Shown: positions 34,948 to 45,557, numbered from the stretch's first letter. The stretch: 64,000 bases of DNA from an uncultured Flavobacterium sp. (GCF_951805225.1 NZ_OX638201.1:2604001-2668000), one strand, 5' to 3'. Program-made: numbers and translations. The notes: generated from the sequence alone by a model not told the origin.

Positions 34948-35448
34948 ATGATAAACGAGAAAATTCAAAAAGTCCTAAAACGTTTAATTGGTCTTCTATT
35001 GATAATAAAAAGTTATGATTTTATTACTATTGCCATAGATCTCTACAAACAAATTGATGAAAATAAAAAACACGCATACATTTGTACTTTTGTAGGAACT
35101 GAAAGTCCTACAAATTTTTTATTTCCAGGATTATATATCTTGCTCTTTGGAATAACTTTAATTTATTATTTTCCAATCTTATTAAAAACACTTATTTATT
35201 ATAGTTTAATATTGCCTGTTCATTTTCTGCTTTACTTTGTTTTGTTCTCTATTGTAACTTTAGATATCAATATTTCACTAGATTTTTTCAACAAAATATT
35301 TTTATTCTTAGGAATGTCCTATTCTATAATTTTAATATCCAATTTCAATAATTTTGATTGGAAAAATCAAATAAAGAATAATTATAAATTTCCTTTAATT
35401 ATTGGAATAATATATGCTTTAGCTGAGTTTTACTGGATAAATTATTGA
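34948..35448 (+). CDS. Hypothetical integral membrane protein
   Basis: The 166-residue protein is Ile/Leu/Phe-rich with about five hydrophobic segments (near residues 10-28, 56-78, 80-105, 115-133 and 148-165) and no cleavable signal peptide. A charged cytosolic or periplasmic loop (DLYKQIDENKKHAYICTF) lies after the first. No family recognised. It stands alone downstream of the RhuM remnant and is AT-rich even for this genome, which would fit acquired DNA. Coding potential is likely from the continuous amphipathic pattern, but function is open. Confidence 0.6.
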   Translation: MINEKIQKVLKRLIGLLLIIKSYDFITIAIDLYKQIDENKKHAYICTFVGTESPTNFLFPGLYILLFGITLIYYFPILLKTLIYYSLILPVHFLLYFVLFSIVTLDINISLDFFNKIFLFLGMSYSIILISNFNNFDWKNQIKNNYKFPLIIGIIYALAEFYWINY

Positions 35449-35487
35449 TCGAAAATCTATAATTTATTCTTGACAAGCCAATATAAT

Positions 35488-36261
<774 letters not shown>

Positions 36262-36358
36262 GAATTTTTTATGCAATAATTGGAAATCAAAAGTAGTTAT
36301 TTTTTAAACACTTTAATTACTACATTTGAATACTGTCAATATCTAAAGGCATTTTTTA

Positions 36359-37288
36359 ATGAAAAAAATATTTCTATTTCTTCTAATTCTAAATCAATTT
36401 TCTGTTTTCTCTCAAACGGATAAACTCTATTATTTCGTTGAAAAGGATAGTCTTTTGGGCGTGAAAAATCAAAATGGGAAAATTATTATTCCTGCTGCTT
36501 ATACTATGGGTTCCATTATTTATGATGGAATTTTAAAAGATGAGATCAAAGAAAACCTAATTTTTTTTTGGATTGTCAAAGAAGGTCAAAAAGTGTATGA
36601 CAGAAAAGGTAATTTTCTTTTTGTACCTTATATACTTGATGCAGGTTTTGACGATTTTAACGAAGGTTATATGCGATTTGTCGAAAACGAAAAACTTGGA
36701 CTTGCTAACCGAAATGGAGCCAAGATTATTCCTGCACAATATGACTGGGTTTCTTCATTCAATTTTGGCTTTGCAGAATATTGTAATGGTTGTTATTTTG
36801 ATCGCTCTAAAGATGATGAACATCCGCCGCTTGTTGGTGGAACTTGGGGTTATATTGATAAAAATGGTGCTGAAATAATTCCAACTGAAAAGCGAAATCA
36901 TCCGAAAGATTTTGAAACTGAAAAACATCAATTTATTCCGTATCAATTTGTTTATAATGAGAAGGAAAAACAGATTCTGGATTTCTTTGAAAAACGAAAA
37001 GATAAGATTATTGAAATCTACAAGATCGATTGCTTAAAGAAGGATTTGTATTTTGAAATCATCGAAAAACCTTCTGATCTTGATCCTTTTTATAAAATTA
37101 AAACTTTTGAAATCTGCGATCAATATTTTCATGGTGCTAATGAAAATTATGATGAATATAAAATTTTTAAAGTTTCTGCAGATGGAAAAAACTTCTTTGT
37201 GACTTATAAGGATTATGTTCAACACAAGAAATACTCTGAATTTGTTGAGCGAAAGATTCCTGTTGATAAATGGATTAAGAAGAATTGA
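36359..37288 (+). CDS. WG-repeat secreted protein
   Basis: The 309-residue protein has a signal peptide ending SVFSQ. WG/KWG-type repeats fill about residues 22-185: LLGVKNQNGKIIIPAAYTMG, KLGLANRNGAKIIPAQYDWV and GTWGYIDKNGAEIIPTE. The C-terminal 120 residues are charged and unlike the repeats. WG repeats form beta-propeller-like binding folds of unknown specificity in Bacteroidota. It is divergent from the redoxin gene with about 100 bp between them. Several reading frames on either strand inside it are shadows. Confidence 0.85.
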   Translation: MKKIFLFLLILNQFSVFSQTDKLYYFVEKDSLLGVKNQNGKIIIPAAYTMGSIIYDGILKDEIKENLIFFWIVKEGQKVYDRKGNFLFVPYILDAGFDDFNEGYMRFVENEKLGLANRNGAKIIPAQYDWVSSFNFGFAEYCNGCYFDRSKDDEHPPLVGGTWGYIDKNGAEIIPTEKRNHPKDFETEKHQFIPYQFVYNEKEKQILDFFEKRKDKIIEIYKIDCLKKDLYFEIIEKPSDLDPFYKIKTFEICDQYFHGANENYDEYKIFKVSADGKNFFVTYKDYVQHKKYSEFVERKIPVDKWIKKN

Positions 37289-37470
37289 ATTACTTTGCAT
37301 TGAGATGGTACGCGGGTTTTACGGATTCGCTATCGCGAAAACGCGGATTTTTTGTCCTTGCGAGGAACGAAGCAATCTCCCTTGCTACTTTGCGCTAAGA
37401 TGGCACGCGGATTAAACGGATTCCAGCGAATTTACACTGATTTTTTATTCTTTCTTTCTTTATTTTAATA

Positions 37471-37632
37471 TTCTAAATCTTTGTCAAAGTTTGAAACTTT
37501 GACAAAGATAATATGCGTCAAACCCGACAGGTTTTTAAAACCTGTCGGGTTTACTATGCGTCGATATAGTTTGTCGATTAGGTTAGTGTGGTTGCTTCGT
37601 TCCTCGCAATGACGTGCTTTGTGGTTACTTTG
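37471..37632. repeat. Composite palindromic repeat, copy 1
   Basis: Contains two hairpins: CTTTGTCAAAG with its partner around TTTGAAACTTTGACAAAG, and AAACCCGACAGGTTT / AAACCTGTCGGGTTT, followed by TACTATGCGTCGATATAG, TTTGTCGATTAGG and GTTGCTTCGTTCCTCGCAATG. Direct copy at 37722-37883 with few differences. Confidence 0.9.
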
Positions 37633-37721
37633 TGGTGAGATGGTACGCGGATTTTACGGATTCGCTTTCACGAAGACGCGGATTTATACGGATTTTTTGT
37701 TTTTGCTTTTGTTCATTCGGG

Positions 37722-37883
37722 TTCTAAATCTTTGTCAAAGTTTGAAACTTTGACAAAGATAACACACGTCAAACCCGACAGGTTTTAAAAACCTGTCGGG
37801 TTTACTATGCGTCGATATAGTTTGTCGATTAGGCTAGTGGTGGTTGCTTCGTTCCTCGCAATGACGTATTTTGTGGTTACTTT
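37722..37883. repeat. Composite palindromic repeat, copy 2
   Basis: Near-identical to 37471-37632, offset by 251 bp, including both hairpins and the TTGCTTCGTTCCTCGCAATG end. Small differences (for example CACACGTC for TATGCGTC) show the duplication is not brand new. Confidence 0.9.
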
Positions 37884-37920
37884 GAAATTAGTTCATCTTG
37901 ATCATTCCTGATAAAACCTA

Positions 37921-38006
37921 AAGCCCTAGCCCTGATAGAAGCGGTATCCTTTTTCTGGTTCCTTTAACCAGGAAAAGATACAAGTGGATAGCAGGAAATA
38001 GCTCCT
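37921..38006. repeat. Structured dispersed element (AGCCCTAGCCCTGATAG type)
   Basis: The element runs from AAGCCCTAGCCCTGATAGAA to GCAGGAAATAGCTCCT with a central hairpin: GTATCCTTTTTCTGGTT (from 37944) pairs with AACCAGGAAAAGATAC around CCTTT. I recognise this general sequence as recurring in intergenic DNA of Flavobacterium-type genomes; function is unknown. Confidence 0.65.
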
Positions 38007-38054
38007 AAAAACATTATTCCCCTTGATTATATTATTGAATATTACTTCGCTTTA

Positions 38055-38087
38055 AAACAAAAAAAACCTGGCAATAAAATTGCCAGG
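38055..38087 (-). terminator. Terminator of the chiA transcript
   Basis: CCTGGCAAT (38067-38075) and ATTGCCAGG (38079-38087) form a 9-bp stem, followed on the minus strand by eight T. It lies about 155 bp beyond the chiA stop, so the 3' UTR is long. Confidence 0.85.
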
Positions 38088-38242
38088 CTTAGAATGCTCT
38101 CCTTCAGGTGAAAACCAAATAACAAATCACCTAAATTTGATGCATTTATTCGAAATAAAAATCAGATTAAAAAATAAATAACCAAACTCAATTTTAACCG
38201 TTCCAATGTTTTATTTCAGTTTTTTATTCATTGCAATGAACT

Positions 38243-41200
38243 TTAGTTTAAGAAGTTCAATACTTTGAATGATTGTCTTTTTCCTGCTTTGTCTGTTACA
38301 ACAACCAAGAACAATTGTTTTGTTGAAAAACTTTGATCCTGAAGCAGTATTTCTTTATTATTTTGAACGTTTTTATGACTTACTAATGTTTGTCCAAGGA
38401 TGTTGAATACATCAACCTGAGCAATATCTTCGCTGTCATTTGAAACTGATAATGCATTGTTTTTGAAATACGCTATCGTTTTACTGCTTTTTGAAGGAAC
38501 ATTTTCAACTGCTAATGTTTTTGCCGATGACTGTGAAGCAAAATAAGTAGCATAGGCTTTAGATAATTCAGATGAATTACCGCAAGATGATGCATCCCAG
38601 TTTACTGACCAAGTCATTAATCCTCTTAAAGAAGGATATGGTCCGCCTGGCTGCAATGTGTATGTTCTTCCTGTAAAAGTGGTTCCGGTTCTTAAGTAAT
38701 GCATTGCACTAATTCCTTCTGCCGGTGTTAAATAACCGCTACCTGCTGCACTTGGACAAGCTGGTAATGCTATAAGAACTTTTGAGGCTGGTAAACCATC
38801 AAAATGCATTCCTGTTGTAGCAATGTTATATCCTTTTATCACCATATCGGTTAGGGCTGTTACCATGTTTGCTTTTTTAGCTGAACCATAATATTGACCG
38901 TCTAATCCGTTTTCTCCTCCTGTATTATACAATTGTACGGCTAACAAATCTAATTCGTTACGTAGGTTTTGAATGATTGGCAGGAATGAACCGAAAGTAT
39001 CTGTATAAGTAGAATATCCACCTTGTACATATTGTGTTTCAGGAGCTGCAGTTAATAAGAATCCAGGACCATAGTAAGCTTTTAATTCTTTGAAAGCATC
39101 TACTACGTTTTTCAATCTTGGATAAGCAGAAATACCCGCATACGAAATATCTCTTAAACCTCCTGCGCTAAAATTCATCGATCCCCCTTCAAAATCAATA
39201 TCAACTCCGTCAAATTGATACTCGTCAATAATTGCTTTTAGACCATTAACAAAAATATTTTTTTGAGTTACATTGTCTAAAACAACATGTCCGTTTTGAC
39301 CTCCAATAGAAACAATAACTGGAACGCCGCTATCTCTTAAGGATTTTATATCGTTTTTCAACAATTGTTTATTGAAAACTCCATTTGTCAAATATCTATT
39401 GTCATTTGTAGTTAATACTGGCGTATAACCGTCACGATTAACGGTTTCTACGAAAGAATAATCGACTACGTTAAATTTACTTCCTACCATTTGAGAAAAA
39501 TATAAAAATGGAGCACCTGCATTTTCCCAAGAATGTGCGTATCCTAAAATAATTTTGGATGGAAGCGGAATAAATCTATTTGTGCTCACCGGAGCAATTT
39601 TTATTGTATTGTTTAATGTAGTTACACCTGATTGATTATCGGTTGCTTTGATTACAACTGGATAATCCTGATATGCAGATGGTGTAAAATTATACGTATA
39701 AGTATTATTTGTACCTGCTGTCATATTAAATGTTCCTCCATTTATTGTAATGGTAACTCCTGAAACTGATCCGTTACTATCTACAGCTGTAACCGAAATT
39801 GGCACAACCTGGAAAGTACTTTGGTTTACTGTAGTATTCGATGGTGAATTCCAAGTAATTACTGGCAATGAATTTGGACAGTTTGCACCTGAACAACTTA
39901 ATGTAAAACTATATGTTTTTGCATCTGTTGTTCCGTTTGATGCTGTAGCTGTAACAGTTAAGGTATGAGAAGCCGAAAACTGATTTGCTGCTGGTGTCCA
40001 AACCGATGTGTAAGTTCCTGAAGAATTTGTAGCACTTATGGTTTGTCCGTCTAAACTAAATACAACTGATGAGATTGTAGTAGCATCTGCAGCACTTAAT
40101 CCAACACTTGCAACAAAATTAATTGATGATCCTAAATTTATAGCAATCGCCGAAGCTGTTGGTGCCGTAATAGTAACAACTGGTTTAGTTGCAACCACTG
40201 CTTGTCTATTAAAATTATAAACTGTTGCTGTTGTTGGAACTGCGAAGTTGGCTAAGTTATTTGGATAATAAGTCACGTCGCCATTTTCCCATGCATTTAA
40301 TTTCAAACTTAAAATTTGTGTATAACCTGCTACAACTGAATTATCGAAAGTATAATTTCCTGATGCATCTGTTATTGCCAAAACACTTTTCCAGTTATGA
40401 GTATTATCTGTCCAAGGCACAACTAATTCTACTTTTGCACCTGCAACCGGAGTTGTTCCGTTTTTAACTGTTCCGCTAATTAAATTTGCAAGAACTTGTG
40501 CTGATTTTGCTGTAGAACTTGTATTAAAATTGTAAATTGTTGGGTTTGCAGGAACTGGGAAATTTGCCAGATTATTTGGTAAATAAACTACTTCTCCGTT
40601 TTCCCAAGTATTTAATTTTAAACTTGTAACTGTTGTATATCCTGCTACAACTGAATTGTCAAAGCTGTATTTTCCTTGTGCATCTGTTATAGCAATAACG
40701 CTTTTCCAGTTGTGTGTACTATCTGTCCAAGGTAAAACTATTTCTACTTTTGCACCAGCTACTGCTACTGTACCATTTTTAACTGTTCCGCTAATTTTAT
40801 TTGTTGGAACTACAACAGCATCTTGTGTTAAGTTTAATGTTTTATTGGCTATTAAATTGGTATAAACTGTTGATGCCGGAGTAAATGTTTGTCCTGTTAA
40901 AGCTGCAGTTACAGTATAAGTTCCGCCTGACGGTAAATTAGCAATTGAATAAGCTCCTGTTGAATTTGTAGTTGCAGTAAAAGTTCCTCCTGACGAAGTT
41001 GCTGTAACTGTTACTCCTGAAACTCCAGCTGTTCCGTTTAGAACTGTTCCGCTAACTGTATAATATACAATTGGAGCGCCTTGAGCAAAATTCAACGTTT
41101 GATTAGCACTTATCGCATTATAAACTGTTGAAGTTGGCGTATAAGAGAATCCTGTTTTTGCAGCTGTAACTGTAAAGTTAAGTCCTGCTGTTAAACCTGC

Positions 41201-42982
41201 AATGCTGTAAACTCCGCTTGCATTAGAAGTCGCAGTTAAAACTGTAGATCCTGATGTAGCTGTAACTGTAACGCCTGAAACTCCTGTTGTTCCGTTAAGA
41301 ACTGTTCCGCTAACGGTGTAAAGAGGTTGTGATCCGTTGATAACAACTCCAGTTTGGTTAACGGTTACATTCGTTAAATTTACCGGCGTAAAAGTATACG
41401 AAGCTTTTGCAGCTGTAAGTATATAATTTTGTCCTGAAGTTAAGTTGCTGAATGTAAAATTACCTCCTGTAGAAACTACTGTTTGCAATACTACATTGCT
41501 TGCATTTCTAAGTTCAACTGTTACATTTGGAACTAAAGCTGTTCCGTTTTTTACAGAACCTGCGATACTTACTGTTCCAGGAACAACGCTTCCGAATGAT
41601 GTATCTACCTGAGTTAATAATGCATTTGGAATAGAACCTCTTGTGTCCTGAGATAATTCCCAAACCATACCTCCGGCAAGATTTTTTGATTTAATATATT
41701 GTACTTTTAAATCCATTGACTGCTTATCTTCATAAGAGATAAACTGTTTTAAAGAAGCATTATACAAGTAAGGAACTTTTGTTGTATTGTCAAAATATCT
41801 TACCCATCCTGCTGCTGCTGCAGATGATGTAACCTGCATTGTATTTGGATCTAAATAAGCGTGTGAATTCGTAACCGGATTTCCGACTAAATCGCAAATT
41901 TCGATACTTCCTGATTTTTCACAAGCTGCCGGACCGTCCCAAGTTCCTGTTGGATTTTGCGGATTTGTACATCCTGCAACAACATCTCTTGGAGCTGAAA
42001 CGAATAATCCATTTGTTGAATTTGTCGCTACGTGATCAAATTTCTTTCCGTAGAAAGGTAATCCCATGATTAATTTATTCGCAGGAAAACCAACAACGTT
42101 CAAATATTGATTTGTTAATTCGTCAAGTGATTCTGATTGTGTTGCGCCATAAAGTGGATCATTTGGATTTCCGCTTGCATATAAAGGTGCATTGTAGCAC
42201 GTTTTATCATACCAGTTTCCACCAAAATCATATCCAAAATAGGTAATGTAATCACAATAAGTCGAAATATCTTCTGTCATTCCGTATTGTGCTCTGTTTG
42301 ATGGTCCTAAATATTGCGATGCAACTTTACGAACATTGTTTCCGGCAGCAATCGAGATTAATTTATTTGGCATTGCCTGACGCATTGCTTTCAATAAATA
42401 AACTAAATTTTTGTTGTCGTCCGGGCTGTACTTTTGTGGAGGAATTGGTGCTCCATTAATTACTTCGGTACCATCTGTTCCACCAGAAAGAGGATATTCC
42501 CAATCGATGTCAAATCCATCAATAAATGGATATTTGGTAATGAAGTTTGCCATATCTGCAGCCAAAGCGGCTCTTGCTACAGGACTTGCAGCAATTGGAG
42601 AAAGATCCTGACCTTTTGTCCATCCTCCAACAGAGATTAAGATTTTTAAGTGCGGATACTTTTCCTTAAGTTTCATTAAGTCATAAAAGTTCCCTTTTAC
42701 AGGAGCATCCCACGGAATTCCACCTTCCATATGCTCAAAATCGGCATAGGAATCTAAACATAACAACTTTGTATTCTCCGGATGTGCCGGATCGAAAGTT
42801 GTACCATAAAACGAATAATTCAAATGCGTCAATTTACTTCCGTCTATCTTAGGAACATTGAAATCCCTGGCATAAATAGACCATTGCGCATAATACCCTA
42901 CTACTTTTTTACCGTGAGCTGGTTGGGCTAACGCGAGTAAGGGAAACAGTAACAAAAAAAGCAATCTGTAATAATGTTTCAT
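38243..42982 (-). CDS. chiA: Two-domain GH18 chitinase ChiA, T9SS-secreted
   Basis: The 1579-residue protein matches F. johnsoniae ChiA in architecture and length. A signal peptide (LLALAQ) is followed by an N-terminal GH18 domain with the DxxDxDxE motif DGFDIDWE (about residue 159), then carboxypeptidase-regulatory-like and Ig-like repeats (about 470-1120; SGTVLNG and SGTVKNG units, two of 90 residues nearly identical), and a second GH18 domain with DGVDIDFE (about 1259). The last 90 residues, with SVSNDSEDIAQVDVFNILGQ, form a T9SS C-terminal region. Known work on ChiA-type enzymes shows the two domains act as exo- and endo-acting partners on insoluble chitin. It is the last gene of a minus-strand set and ends at a strong terminator. 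Confidence 0.96.
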   Translation of the reverse strand: MKHYYRLLFLLLFPLLALAQPAHGKKVVGYYAQWSIYARDFNVPKIDGSKLTHLNYSFYGTTFDPAHPENTKLLCLDSYADFEHMEGGIPWDAPVKGNFYDLMKLKEKYPHLKILISVGGWTKGQDLSPIAASPVARAALAADMANFITKYPFIDGFDIDWEYPLSGGTDGTEVINGAPIPPQKYSPDDNKNLVYLLKAMRQAMPNKLISIAAGNNVRKVASQYLGPSNRAQYGMTEDISTYCDYITYFGYDFGGNWYDKTCYNAPLYASGNPNDPLYGATQSESLDELTNQYLNVVGFPANKLIMGLPFYGKKFDHVATNSTNGLFVSAPRDVVAGCTNPQNPTGTWDGPAACEKSGSIEICDLVGNPVTNSHAYLDPNTMQVTSSAAAAGWVRYFDNTTKVPYLYNASLKQFISYEDKQSMDLKVQYIKSKNLAGGMVWELSQDTRGSIPNALLTQVDTSFGSVVPGTVSIAGSVKNGTALVPNVTVELRNASNVVLQTVVSTGGNFTFSNLTSGQNYILTAAKASYTFTPVNLTNVTVNQTGVVINGSQPLYTVSGTVLNGTTGVSGVTVTATSGSTVLTATSNASGVYSIAGLTAGLNFTVTAAKTGFSYTPTSTVYNAISANQTLNFAQGAPIVYYTVSGTVLNGTAGVSGVTVTATSSGGTFTATTNSTGAYSIANLPSGGTYTVTAALTGQTFTPASTVYTNLIANKTLNLTQDAVVVPTNKISGTVKNGTVAVAGAKVEIVLPWTDSTHNWKSVIAITDAQGKYSFDNSVVAGYTTVTSLKLNTWENGEVVYLPNNLANFPVPANPTIYNFNTSSTAKSAQVLANLISGTVKNGTTPVAGAKVELVVPWTDNTHNWKSVLAITDASGNYTFDNSVVAGYTQILSLKLNAWENGDVTYYPNNLANFAVPTTATVYNFNRQAVVATKPVVTITAPTASAIAINLGSSINFVASVGLSAADATTISSVVFSLDGQTISATNSSGTYTSVWTPAANQFSASHTLTVTATASNGTTDAKTYSFTLSCSGANCPNSLPVITWNSPSNTTVNQSTFQVVPISVTAVDSNGSVSGVTITINGGTFNMTAGTNNTYTYNFTPSAYQDYPVVIKATDNQSGVTTLNNTIKIAPVSTNRFIPLPSKIILGYAHSWENAGAPFLYFSQMVGSKFNVVDYSFVETVNRDGYTPVLTTNDNRYLTNGVFNKQLLKNDIKSLRDSGVPVIVSIGGQNGHVVLDNVTQKNIFVNGLKAIIDEYQFDGVDIDFEGGSMNFSAGGLRDISYAGISAYPRLKNVVDAFKELKAYYGPGFLLTAAPETQYVQGGYSTYTDTFGSFLPIIQNLRNELDLLAVQLYNTGGENGLDGQYYGSAKKANMVTALTDMVIKGYNIATTGMHFDGLPASKVLIALPACPSAAGSGYLTPAEGISAMHYLRTGTTFTGRTYTLQPGGPYPSLRGLMTWSVNWDASSCGNSSELSKAYATYFASQSSAKTLAVENVPSKSSKTIAYFKNNALSVSNDSEDIAQVDVFNILGQTLVSHKNVQNNKEILLQDQSFSTKQLFLVVVTDKAGKRQSFKVLNFLN

Positions 42983-43490
42983 AATTAAATTAATATTGGT
43001 TAATAAAAAAAATATTCCAATCGTAATAAGTTACATACTGCAACTCTGTATATAAAATGCAACAATTGGGATTCAACCACTTGCAAAAAAAGATTGCAAC
43101 CAATTGGAAATTAATTCATATAACTTCTAAAAATAAATATTACTATTACTGATTTTATCCATAATCATTGGTGAATAGTAGTGATTGATATTTATTTAAT
43201 TTTTAAAAAATTAGTTTAAATACAAAAGATAAATTTGGGGTTCATCGATTTTAATACTTTAATTGTTTGTCATGTTTTCTTTTAATCTATTCTGTTTATT
43301 TGGTTTTAAATGTTACTATTTGGTTTCTATAATTCTTATATTTATATTCTTTTTAACAGGTTTTTATAGCGATTTTTTTCGGTTTTACCATAATTATCTC
43401 TACTAGAAATCTCTAGTAGAGATAAATGAATTACTAAATAATCATGGTAACTTAAACTTACTAAACACTAATTCAAACCAAACTTTCTCT
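42983..43490. other. Spacer between the GH20 gene and chiA
   Basis: About 500 bp without a gene. Near chiA, TGCAACAATTGG (43058-43069) and TTGCAACCAATTGG (43094-43107) are direct repeats that may be a control site. A strong hairpin lies at 43385-43449. The length suggests chiA has its own promoter here, but I could not place the boxes. The three-copy LytTR-type element of the susC promoters is absent. Confidence 0.6.
43385..43449. other. Perfect 14-bp hairpin with outer arms between GH20 gene and chiA
   Basis: TTATCTCTACTAGA (43394-43407) pairs with TCTAGTAGAGATAA (43412-43425) around AATC. Outer words TTACCAT (43385-43391) and ATGGTAA (43443-43449) can extend the structure. There is no T-run, so it is likely a processing or stabilising mRNA structure after the GH20 gene. 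Confidence 0.6.
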
Positions 43491-45557
43491 TTATATCAAT
43501 TTCTTAAAACTCGCATAAACTGATAACTCAACATCTGCGTGATCTTTTGTGTTACATTGTTCGATAAGGTTTTTTAAGTCCTCAGCTTTCAATGTTGATT
43601 TATTATCTAAAACAAGTAATAATTCTTGTGATGCATCATTTAATTTTTTCGATAAAGGCAAAATTGGCTGTACTAAAGGTGCGTTTGCACTTAACTCAAT
43701 TAATCCTTTATTTAAAGCAATCCATTTATTGAAAAATGCTGCAACTTTTGCTTTGTTTTCTGGCGTTTTATTTGCTAAATACTGATTTACAGCATCATCA
43801 AATGCTAAAGATCCTTTAGCGTCCGGTCCGCAAGCATCTGCAAAAAGTGTAAACGGTGAATACATTTGGTATTCTGTTCCTCCTTTATTACGTGTATATC
43901 CTTTTAATGGCTCGCATACATTTGAAAGCTCTTCAAGCAATTCTATGTTTTGATTGTTTGAGACGTTTCTTAAAATAACTGCTTTGTTGCGAATGTGTGT
44001 TAATCCTAATTCTTCTAATCTAAAAGAAACTACATCAAGACGTTTGCGCATACTTGCTAAATCTGTGATATCTTCTGCTGACCAAAGTCTTTCGGCAATT
44101 GCTGCTGTTCTTGGCCAAATTCTTGAATCTAAAGTTGTTGGCGTTGCAAGTTCTGTCCACATTGTAGCTTCTCCACCTAAAATTCTTGCTTTTTCTTCGG
44201 CAGTTAAATCTACTCCTTTTGGCATTGGATCATTCAAATAATGACTTGCAACAGGATACATTAGATCGATATAATAGCCATTTGATAAAACTGTTTTATA
44301 TCCTTTTTTTACTGCATCTGTTAAAGATTGTCCTGCAACCATTCCTTCATTTGGACCTCTCCAAGAATGAATAATAGCATCTTTTGACATGTTTTTTGTC
44401 AAAATTTCTTCCCATCCCATTAATTGTTTTCCATGTTTTTTAAGCATTGGAACTAATTGCATGGTAAAATAAGTTTGCAATTCATGATTGTTGGCTAACT
44501 TATTTTTCTTCATGAATTCTTGAATTTTCGGGTTTGCGTCCCAGTCTTTCCCCTCATTTTCGTCTCCCCCGATATGAAAATAAGCTCCGGGAAATAAGGG
44601 ACAAACCTCGTCAAAAATTTCACTTAATAATTGATATGTTTTAGGATTTGAAGGATCTAATGTTGGCGAAAATATCCCCGCATTTCTTTCAATTCCATAG
44701 GTAGCAATTGCTGTACCTTGAATATTTTTTTCAGAAGTTCCTCCTGTCAGTGTAATCACCTTGCTTCCAATTTCCGGATAAGCCGTTAAAATTGCAGATC
44801 CATGACCAGGAACATCTATTTCAGGAACTACTAAAATACCGCGCTCATCAGCATATTTTACGATATTTTTAATTTCCTCTTGTGTGTAATACATTCCATC
44901 CGAAGCTACATCAATAAGCTTCTTATGTTTTTTCATTTCGATTCTCCAACCTTGATCGTCAACCAAATGCCAGTGAAAAACATTCATTTTCATTGCTGCC
45001 AATCCATCGATATTTCTTTTGACAACATCAATTGGCTGAAAATGTCTTGCAACATCTATCATCAAACCTCTCCATGTAAATCTTGGAAAATCTGAAATTT
45101 GTGAGATCGGAAAATAAAACGAGTTGTTATTATTCTGCAACATTTGCAATAACGTTTCAAGACCATGAAGTGCTCCTAAATCGCTGGTTGCATTTATTGT
45201 AATTTGATTTTTTTTAATATCTAAATGATAACTTTCGTCTTCGTATAAACCAATTTTTCCGCTTTTAGTACAGTTAATCTGAAGTTCAGCTGTTGGAACT
45301 TCATTTAATTTTGTAATAAAACCTTGTTGAAAAAAGATACCAGTTCTACCATCTAAGCGACGTAAAAAACGAGTTACTCCACCAAAAATTCGGGGACTAG
45401 GATTTCCGGTAATGTTAACTTTAAAATTTTTATCTAAAGCAAAATTCCCGTCGTTTAAAACAACACTTTGAGGCCACGGCATAAGATTTAGCTGCTCTTT
45501 TTGAATTTGAGCACTAGAAGTTACACCTGCTAATAGTAGGACTAATAAATATTTCAT
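43491..45557 (-). CDS. GH20 beta-N-acetylhexosaminidase
   Basis: The 688-residue enzyme removes terminal GlcNAc from chitooligosaccharides by substrate-assisted catalysis. It has a signal peptide (GVTSSAQIQ), an N-terminal GH20b domain (about 25-145), and the TIM barrel from FTWRGLMIDVARHFQP (about 165). The catalytic Asp-Glu pair is in HIGGDENEGKDWD (about residues 329-331). The C-terminal about 190 residues are an accessory helical domain. No T9SS tail, so it is probably periplasmic. It lies between nagB and chiA on the minus strand, as expected in a chitin utilization locus. Confidence 0.95.
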   Translation of the reverse strand: MKYLLVLLLAGVTSSAQIQKEQLNLMPWPQSVVLNDGNFALDKNFKVNITGNPSPRIFGGVTRFLRRLDGRTGIFFQQGFITKLNEVPTAELQINCTKSGKIGLYEDESYHLDIKKNQITINATSDLGALHGLETLLQMLQNNNNSFYFPISQISDFPRFTWRGLMIDVARHFQPIDVVKRNIDGLAAMKMNVFHWHLVDDQGWRIEMKKHKKLIDVASDGMYYTQEEIKNIVKYADERGILVVPEIDVPGHGSAILTAYPEIGSKVITLTGGTSEKNIQGTAIATYGIERNAGIFSPTLDPSNPKTYQLLSEIFDEVCPLFPGAYFHIGGDENEGKDWDANPKIQEFMKKNKLANNHELQTYFTMQLVPMLKKHGKQLMGWEEILTKNMSKDAIIHSWRGPNEGMVAGQSLTDAVKKGYKTVLSNGYYIDLMYPVASHYLNDPMPKGVDLTAEEKARILGGEATMWTELATPTTLDSRIWPRTAAIAERLWSAEDITDLASMRKRLDVVSFRLEELGLTHIRNKAVILRNVSNNQNIELLEELSNVCEPLKGYTRNKGGTEYQMYSPFTLFADACGPDAKGSLAFDDAVNQYLANKTPENKAKVAAFFNKWIALNKGLIELSANAPLVQPILPLSKKLNDASQELLLVLDNKSTLKAEDLKNLIEQCNTKDHADVELSVYASFKKLI

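Larger units (their letters stand above)
37289..38054. other. Gene-free repeat island
   Basis: About 770 bp with no convincing gene. It holds GAGATGGTACGCGGATTTTA-like words (from 37299, 37397 and 37637), two copies of a 161-bp composite repeat, and a structured dispersed element at 37921-38006. Short frames here are interrupted and repeat-derived. Confidence 0.75.

Noticed and set aside
37289..37415. Short plus-strand frame after the WG-repeat gene
   Set aside because: It overlaps the WG gene end and continues only into dispersed repeats.
42983..43490. A fourth strong LytTR-type operator before chiA
   Set aside because: No pair of GTCGTTTGT-like words with 12-bp spacing is present.
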